Translations under genes and position numbers: made by a program
Assembly (NCBI GenBank): GCA_022824615.1
Contig: JAJDZM010000220.1
Location: 1 to 59,286, forward strand
Reading direction: 5' to 3'
DNA from: Candidatus Binatia bacterium
Lineage (GTDB): Bacteria > Desulfobacterota > Binatia > Bin18
DNA: 59,286 nucleotides
Notes under the pieces: generated by a model
Seen by the model: the letters and a program-made list of their open reading frames with translations, nothing else
What the model was told of the DNA's origin: nothing
Database searches by the model: none
In this document: positions 54,450-59,286 of the stretch, piece by piece
Position numbering within the stretch: the stretch's first letter is position 1
Layout of the letters: each line of letters begins with the position of its first letter

Positions 54450-54995
54450 CTATGCCGCCTGCAGTTCTTTGTGTTTGAGCAGCTTGCCGACAATCTGGTC
54501 AATGACCTGATCCGCCAAGGCTCTGACTTCGTCCTCGGTCTTGGGCTGAATCGGGTGCGCAACCAGAATAGGCTGATACTGACCCATCCCTAGCGCAGAG
54601 CACTGGGCATTGGCCGCCCCGATAAATTCCGTGGTGGTAACGTTTGCCGTTGGGATACCGTTTTCTTCAAAGTGGATGACATCGTGCGAACTGCACGAGA
54701 TGCAGGCCCCTCAATCGCTGAGGGCTTCAATGACGGCATCACACCTTTCACGCAACTCCACCCGAATCGGCTCGGGCGCCGGTCGTGTGACCGTCGGCTT
54801 CATGCGCCGCAACACCTCTTTGACACCGTACTGCTCGCGGAGCACCTCCTCTACACGATCGAGGAAAAAGGAACCCTTTGCCTTGCTGATATCGAGTAAG
54901 CCAATGGTTGTCCCGGATAGCGAGTCGAGTCGCGGCGCAAAGTCTTTTTGTGAACGTTCGACCGTATCGGTCGGATCGAGTAACATCTCGCCCAT
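54450..54995 (-). CDS. UGSC-family selenoprotein (in-frame UGA at codon 95)
   Basis: 181 residues if UGA (54713-54711) is read as selenocysteine. Start ATG 54995 with AGAGGAGG upstream. Before the UGA: GLLDISKAKGSFFLDRVEEV, then ERCDAVIEALSD. After it, in the same frame: GACISCSSHDVIHFEENGIP, TTTEFIGAANAQC, LVAHPIQPKTEDEVRALAD and a stop TAG at 54450. This is the full layout of the UGSC family, named for its U/C-G-S-C motif; here the motif reads U-G-A-C. A SECIS-like hairpin lies directly downstream of the UGA. The gene is last of three in an operon and presumably has a redox function. Sec biosynthesis genes are not in the window. Confidence 0.85.
54682..54713 (-). promoter_or_regulatory. bacterial SECIS-like element
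   Basis: Reading the minus strand, after the UGA a 12-nt spacer leads to TCGTGC, loop AGTTC, GCACGA (54698-54682): six perfect pairs. The loop G and U fall 20 and 21 nt after the UGA, the same places as the SelB-contacting G and U in E. coli fdhF. An alternative CTGCA/TGCAG hairpin overlaps it. Confidence 0.75.
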
Positions 54996-55009
54996 AGCGT
55001 ACCTCCTCT

Positions 55010-56095
55010 TTACTTTTTTATCTCCTTGGTTGTAATCCGGCTGCCGGCGTCAAACCCGGCCCAGCCTTGGACCGCGGCGGAAAATCGACCGGCCGTGCCA
55101 CCGGCTACGATAATAACAATGTTCTCCGCTTTAGGGAACTTCGGAAAGAGGGTGTCATCGGTTGGGGGCTCGCGGTCTTTCTTGGGTGTGCGCAGCATGC
55201 TGACCCCAACGCCTTCGCCGCCATTGACGCCCGGACGGAGTTCACGCAACGGCCGCCGAATATTTTCGTACAGGAATTGGCGCAGGTCGTTCTTGGACCA
55301 GCCGTCTTGGGCAAACGTTTTGGCGTGTTCGGGACCCACCACTAGTACGGAATCGGAGAACAGCGGATAGTTTTTATGATTCCACAGTGCAGCCATGGTC
55401 CAGCCGAGTGACAGCGCCAATTGTTCCGCGCTGCGGCTGGCGTGGTCGTTGATCTGCATGGGTGAGTGACCGCCAAAGAGCGTAATCGTGCTCTGGTCGG
55501 CGGTATAGCCTTTTTCCACGTGGAGAGGCTCCCACGGGCTGTCTTCTTCATTCTCGCCCACGCAAAATGTGTATTGCGCCGGATGACCCATGGTCGCCTT
55601 GGTGATCTCGTGCGGCTTGGCCCCGCCGATGTTGATAATGATCAGCCGCAGCGCCCGGCCTATGGTGGCATTGGCCCGAAAACCGTGGCCAAGGGCGTTA
55701 TGGCCGCAGTTGACGCCGACCTCATGGCGAATGGGTCCGTTGATAATCGCCATAGGCGTGGCCGAGAAGGTCGTGACGTTGATGCCGTGTATGCAGAATT
55801 GCTCTTCGCACATGGCCTCAACCCCAGCCAACACTACCGGGAAATATGAGGGGTGGCAGCCGGCCATGACCGCATTAATCGCAATTTTCTCGACACTGGC
55901 CCGACCATAGTTTGGACCGATTTCGCCAATGATTTCCTGGGGGTCACGGTTCGTTGCCGCCAGCATCCGCGTGACACGGTCTTCCGTCGGCGGTACGACG
56001 GGCAGGCCATCGGTGACCCCACGCTCGTAGAGCAGTTCAACCGGGTCATCTTGGGCCTGAATGCGATGAGAGTGTAAATCAGCCACTTCTGGCAT
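55010..56095 (-). CDS. uncharacterised UGSC-operon protein
   Basis: 361 residues, cytosolic. Visible conserved-looking stretches: DPVELLYERGVTDGLPVVPPTEDRV, NAVMAGCHPSYFPVVLAG, NGPIRHEVGVNCGHNALG, and VVGPEHAKTFAQDGWSK; several Cys and His (AGCH, NCGHN, CVGENEED) could bind metal or act in redox chemistry. The C-terminus (ENIVIIVAGGTAGRFSAAVQGWAG) is distinctive. I recall proteins of this kind being encoded beside UGSC-family genes, but I know no established activity. The gap to the selenoprotein start is 14 bp, so the two are likely partners. Confidence 0.7.
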   Translation of the reverse strand: MPEVADLHSHRIQAQDDPVELLYERGVTDGLPVVPPTEDRVTRMLAATNRDPQEIIGEIGPNYGRASVEKIAINAVMAGCHPSYFPVVLAGVEAMCEEQFCIHGINVTTFSATPMAIINGPIRHEVGVNCGHNALGHGFRANATIGRALRLIIINIGGAKPHEITKATMGHPAQYTFCVGENEEDSPWEPLHVEKGYTADQSTITLFGGHSPMQINDHASRSAEQLALSLGWTMAALWNHKNYPLFSDSVLVVGPEHAKTFAQDGWSKNDLRQFLYENIRRPLRELRPGVNGGEGVGVSMLRTPKKDREPPTDDTLFPKFPKAENIVIIVAGGTAGRFSAAVQGWAGFDAGSRITTKEIKK

Positions 56096-56116
56096 AACAA
56101 TTCTCCAGATGGGTTA

Positions 56117-57070
56117 CTATTTTATGGCTTGCGGATTGATCGGCGAGCCGACGGCACCGGTGATTGGCAGGGGTGGAGCCACAAACATACACTCGTAGAC
56201 GCCGTCGTTGGCGCAATCATCGGCCAGCCCTTCAAGATCAAAGATCTCACCCACCAGCACACCGGCATGGACAATCAAGATCATATGCAGGGGTTGGAAG
56301 ATCTCCGATGTTTCATTCGGAATAACCTCGGTTCCCCAGGTGTCCGTGGCATAGCCGGCAATTTCTTTTTCACAAATCCAGGCGGCGCAATCCACGCCGA
56401 GTCCCGGAGCTGAGCCACCGCTGTATTCACCCCAGCTACCCTCGGCTCGAACCTGGCCGATCTGGCCGGTCCGAATCAGGACAATGTCACCCGTCCCCGC
56501 GCTGACCTTGCCCATCTCCGCGGCCCCATCGAGGTCCGCGGGATAAATGGCCTCGCCTGGGTCGAGCCACTGCTTTCCTTTGTAGCGCGGAATATCGAGC
56601 AGCACGCCGCGCGTGGCGATTTTATCTTTCGCGTTTTCCATGCCGTTTTTCTTGGCGCCTGTGCTGTTGATTTCACTGGCTTCATAGCCGTTATACATTT
56701 TACCCTGGTACAGGATGTGGGCCAGCGCGTCCCACTGTGTGGCGCACTGGAGCGGCATGGTCACGGCGTCGTCCGTGTATTGAAGATTGGGGATATGGTC
56801 CTGCGCGCCGACGCTGATATCTCCGCCATCCTGGAGCATGAAGTGGATGGGGTTAAAGCGTCCGAACGAACCGGTCTGAGGGCCCTTGTCATCAAACGGG
56901 ATGGCCAGGGAGATCACCTTGCCCTGCTTGACCAACTGGGAGGCATCGACAAGTTTCTGCGGGGTAATATAATTCAGGGTACCAATCTGATCGTCGGGTC
57001 CCCATTTGCCCCAATTCTTGTATTTCTCGGCTAGTGCCTTGACATCGTCCATCGAGAATTGTTTTGCCAT
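56117..57070 (-). CDS. cyclase-family protein (kynurenine formamidase-like)
   Basis: 317 residues from ATG 57070 (GGAAGGAGAACG upstream). It starts with GKWGPDDQIGTLNYITPQKL, the usual long-form cyclase-family beginning, and contains QWDALAHILY (a DxLxH form of the HxGTHxD zinc region), TRGVLLDIPRY and GDIVLIRTGQ. These metal-dependent enzymes hydrolyse cyclic amides, imides or formamides. It is first in the operon with the 361-residue protein and the UGSC selenoprotein. Confidence 0.85.
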   Translation of the reverse strand: MAKQFSMDDVKALAEKYKNWGKWGPDDQIGTLNYITPQKLVDASQLVKQGKVISLAIPFDDKGPQTGSFGRFNPIHFMLQDGGDISVGAQDHIPNLQYTDDAVTMPLQCATQWDALAHILYQGKMYNGYEASEINSTGAKKNGMENAKDKIATRGVLLDIPRYKGKQWLDPGEAIYPADLDGAAEMGKVSAGTGDIVLIRTGQIGQVRAEGSWGEYSGGSAPGLGVDCAAWICEKEIAGYATDTWGTEVIPNETSEIFQPLHMILIVHAGVLVGEIFDLEGLADDCANDGVYECMFVAPPLPITGAVGSPINPQAIK

Positions 57071-57230
57071 AGTCGTTCTCCTTCCGGCTTTTTTGTCTTT
57101 CACATCCCCCGCCCGCCCGTCAACAGTAGAGACAATTCAGCTTGACGGTTTTTGAGGCGCTCAGTATCTTCATTTCTCGACCCTGGAGAAAAGGCGTGCA
57201 CGAGACTCTTACTATCCAAAGGAGTGTCCA

Positions 57231-57521
57231 ATGAGCAGCGGCGACCAAACAGTGGAAGTGACTCTGCGGCTGTCAAAAGACAGGTATGAGCAGATCCAAC
57301 AAGCCGCGCGTGTGGAACACCGTCCGGTCGAAGACCTCCTGGGCAGCTTAATCGTCGAAGGGCTGGATAGCCATGCAAGTGCCCGGGAGATACTGGAACA
57401 GGTTTCCCAGGACTATCGCGCTCGCTTGGCACGAGAGGGAAAACTGTAGTCTGCCGACGCCGTGAAACAAGAACTCAGCGACCTTCGGGAGCAGACGGCT
57501 CGTGACCTCTATCCGGGGTGA
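57231..57521 (+). pseudogene. antitoxin-like gene interrupted by an amber codon
   Basis: 72 codons from ATG 57231 (AAAGGAG upstream) end at TAG 57447-57449, but the same frame continues SADAVKQELSDLREQTARDLYPG to TGA 57521, the C-terminal part I expect for this family. The first part (EVTLRLSKDRYEQIQQAARVEHRPVEDLLGSLI) is RHH-like. A GTG at 57518 overlaps the final stop and opens a 21-codon ORF ending MGKEAW at 57583, perhaps the remnant of a partner. Either the TAG inactivates the gene or a shorter protein is made. Confidence 0.6.
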
Positions 57522-57679
57522 CGGAGGATAACTTGCACGAGGAAATCGACACCGGGACCGCGATGGGGAAAGAGGCATGGTGAGGTCGGCCAAACAGGTC
57601 CCAAACTTGACTGACAGCGTATATACGTGCCTTGCCTCTTACGAGGCGGAATACGAGTGCCCAAAGGAGGGGGAGTAAG

Positions 57680-57838
57680 ATGAATTACAAGAAAAAACGA
57701 CCGACTTCCCAACGTTCGCACTGCAAACTGTGCAAACGTTGGAAGATCAATGGGTTCCCCACCGATAAGGAAGGGGGGGAGAAGTTCTCGGACCATCGGC
57801 GGCGGAAAGCCGCTACCGCAGAAATTGCGGATTATTAA
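57680..57838 (+). CDS. small CxxC protein
   Basis: 52 residues from ATG 57680; AAAGGAGGGGG lies upstream. Very basic (YKKKRPTSQRSHCKLCKRWKINGF) with one CxxC and nearby His, a potential zinc or nucleic-acid site, followed by an acidic/basic tail. Similar tiny proteins are known as conserved hypotheticals. It lies 21 bp before the PGN_0703-like nuclease gene. Confidence 0.6.
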   Translation: MNYKKKRPTSQRSHCKLCKRWKINGFPTDKEGGEKFSDHRRRKAATAEIADY

Positions 57839-57859
57839 AAAGTTGGAGAGGTAACGGAT

Positions 57860-58804
57860 TTGGGTATGGTACAAGGCACCAAAGGATCGAATGACGGAAG
57901 GTGGGGAATTGGGCCGCAATCGAAGAGCGATAACGTTTTCAGGAGGCGAATGAGACGGCATCAGAGTTGGTACAGGGATCGTGTCCTCGGGGTTCCGTAC
58001 GGAACCGGTCCTTGGCCTCGGTCTAGCACCAAGTTTGGAAACATGCTGACCAAGAAGGCGGCGGACGCTGGATGCAATTTCCTGACGCCTGGAATATCCG
58101 ATCTGACCAAGAGACGGATTGCTGAAGGGACAGGAAAGGTAGACGCCTTTCGGCTCCTACATAATATGCTGTCGAGTCAGCCCATGTGCTTCAATCTGTT
58201 CGGCGAACTCGCGCTTGACCATAATCTTGCGACCAAACTCGCGCGTGCGTTGTGGGGAGAGCACATCGCACGAATTACGGACGTTCGCATTGAGTGGGCG
58301 CCGGAGCCCGTCGCCGAGTATTTGGACGATCGCACAGCGTTCGATGCGTTCATCGAGTACGAAATGGAGGACGGACAGGCCGGATTCGTCGGGATCGAAA
58401 CTAAGCTGAGCGAGCCGTTTTCTCCCCGCCACTACGACAAGCCAGCATATCGACGTTGGATGACAGCGGATGGCCCCTGGCGAGCTGATGCCAGCAGCGA
58501 GGTCGCCAAGACAAGGCACAACCAACTCTGGCGAGACCACCTCCTCGCTTGGTCTCTGCTGCGGCATCGCGGCTCGAAATATAAGAAGGGCGGCTTGACA
58601 GTCGTGTATCACCCGGAGGACTGCTGTTGCGGGCGGGTGCTTGAGGGGTATCGTGCACTTTTGCGCGACAAGAAGACATTCTCCGCCTTCAGTCTGGACG
58701 AAATAGTGTCAGCGTGGAAGCCGCTGGTCAAAGATCCGTCGTGGCTGTCAGATTTCGAGTTACGATATCTGCTGCTCGGAAAAAGCGAAGGAGCCCTGAC
58801 ATGA
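57860..58804 (+). CDS. PGN_0703-like putative restriction endonuclease
   Basis: 314 residues from TTG 57860 (GGAGAGG ~10 bp upstream; ATG 57866 possible). The block DRTAFDAFIEYEMEDGQAGF followed by VGIETKLSEPFS is a PD-(D/E)XK site (D...ExK). Downstream RWRDHLLAWSLL-like and GGLTVVYHPEDC segments match the PGN_0703 family, annotated as putative restriction endonucleases by homology only. No methylase is adjacent. The function could be defence or a degenerate mobile-element nuclease. Confidence 0.75.
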   Translation: MGMVQGTKGSNDGRWGIGPQSKSDNVFRRRMRRHQSWYRDRVLGVPYGTGPWPRSSTKFGNMLTKKAADAGCNFLTPGISDLTKRRIAEGTGKVDAFRLLHNMLSSQPMCFNLFGELALDHNLATKLARALWGEHIARITDVRIEWAPEPVAEYLDDRTAFDAFIEYEMEDGQAGFVGIETKLSEPFSPRHYDKPAYRRWMTADGPWRADASSEVAKTRHNQLWRDHLLAWSLLRHRGSKYKKGGLTVVYHPEDCCCGRVLEGYRALLRDKKTFSAFSLDEIVSAWKPLVKDPSWLSDFELRYLLLGKSEGALT

Positions 58805-59166
58805 AACCGCCCACCTGCGACAACCTTCCTCACTGCCCGTCATACCAGGCTTGACCCGGCGGCCAGACTGAACGGCGTTTCCGCCTCAGAGACCATCAGA
58901 TTGACGCTGGCTCAGGACAGATGTCTTCAAGCCAACATCAAGCGTTCACCCTTGGGCTCCGGTATAGGGTCGCCGTGCTCGCGTGTGGTATCATGCCAGA
59001 GCGTCATGGCTTGGTTGATATGCTTGAGTGCGGGGATTCCCGTGTGTCACCGTGAGCCATGCAGCTAGGGAGCTCTGGGACTTCCACCACAATTGCGCGA
59101 GCGTATAGTATGCCTCCATGAAGGCTGAGGGAGAGAAGATGAAGTTATTGCTAGGCTCAGGACGCA
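58805..59166. other. 362-bp intergenic region with repeat fragments
   Basis: No convincing gene. It contains a diverged GTCATACCAGGCTTGACCCGG-type palindromic repeat near 58837-58858, and GGCTCAGGAC twice (58913 and 59154), the second at the edge of the transposase remnant; both may be insertion-sequence ends. Confidence 0.5.
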
Positions 59167-59286
59167 TAACCAGAAGAGCACGGTAGCCGCCAGGCAGATG
59201 GCACTGAAGAAGGTGTGGGCGCACCGGTCGTAACGGGTGGCGATGCGGCGTCAGTCCTTCAGGCGGCCGAACATGCGTTCAATGCG
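59167..59286 (-). pseudogene. IS5-type transposase C-terminal fragment, decayed
   Basis: The frame reads RIERMFGRLKD, TGA, RRIATRYDRCAHTFFSAICLAATVLFWL. IS5/IS427-group transposases have Trp at the position of the TGA (TGG to TGA at 59253-59251), and the normal stop after VLFWL is TGC here. Both changes indicate decay. The rest lies beyond the window edge. Confidence 0.85.

Noticed and set aside
59251..59253. Second in-frame TGA considered as selenocysteine (transposase end)
   Set aside because: The residue is Trp in IS5-type transposases, no SECIS-like hairpin follows at the right distance, and the natural stop is also mutated; simple decay.

Overview
The window looks like chromosomal DNA from an uncultivated Gram-negative bacterium. 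TonB-dependent receptors, a lipoprotein and a C-terminal outer-membrane beta-signal (terminal Phe) indicate an outer membrane. Coding is GC-rich, and the gene content (crotonase, LLM flavin enzyme, CoxMSL-type hydroxylase, CaiB CoA-transferase, BKACE, UGSC locus, many toxin-antitoxin-like genes, dispersed palindromic repeats) resembles Tectomicrobia/Entotheonella or deltaproteobacteria-like genomes. That assignment is inference with low confidence. No rRNA, tRNA or CRISPR array was recognised.

Layout. 1-2.9 kb: end of an Mrp-type Na+/H+ antiporter operon (fused MrpA/B, then MrpC running off the edge). 3.2-12.4 kb: catabolic genes, namely crotonase, SsuD-like LLM oxidoreductase, SDR, a complete three-subunit molybdenum hydroxylase operon (FAD, 2Fe-2S and Mo subunits), SnoaL-like protein, DUF2442 protein, a nuclease-like protein and another SDR. 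12.6-23.6 kb: three homologous TonB-dependent receptors (the first a decayed pseudogene) plus a secreted matrixin-like metalloprotease with Calx-beta and repeated C-terminal domains. A short receptor tail between protease and third receptor shows that the array was rearranged. 23.6-28.5 kb: gene remnants, a DUF4160/DUF2442 pair, two overlapping tiny membrane-protein genes, and a 978-residue N6-adenine methylase-like protein bracketed by related direct repeats. 28.6-31.4 kb: ThDP enzyme and YbdK-like ligase. 31.5-32.6 kb: IS30 element.

32.6-41 kb is an accessory/defence-like block: HEPN protein, frameshifted gene, PIN toxin with antitoxin, a TOPRIM protein directly downstream of a type ISP restriction-modification enzyme, and a divergent FitAB-like pair. 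41-45 kb: PAP2 phosphatase, ferritin-like protein, lipoprotein, SnoaL-like protein, Lrp/AsnC ligand-binding domain, CoA-transferase. 45.1-48.9 kb: a 1266-residue RecD-like helicase fused to a PD-(D/E)XK-like domain, with an unusual upstream region holding mutually exclusive hairpins. 49-54.3 kb: amidase, methyltransferase plus BKACE pair, two membrane proteins, one conserved hypothetical.

The most notable locus is 54.45-57.07 kb (minus strand): a cyclase-family hydrolase, an uncharacterised 361-residue protein and a UGSC-family gene read through an in-frame UGA. A short ORF ending at 54711 is only the N-terminal half. The downstream sequence continues in frame for 86 residues of UGSC-like protein, and a SECIS-like hairpin sits right after the UGA, so this is very probably a selenoprotein that a standard gene caller would truncate. 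The right end carries an amber-interrupted antitoxin-like gene, a small CxxC protein, a PGN_0703-like nuclease and a decayed IS5-type transposase end.
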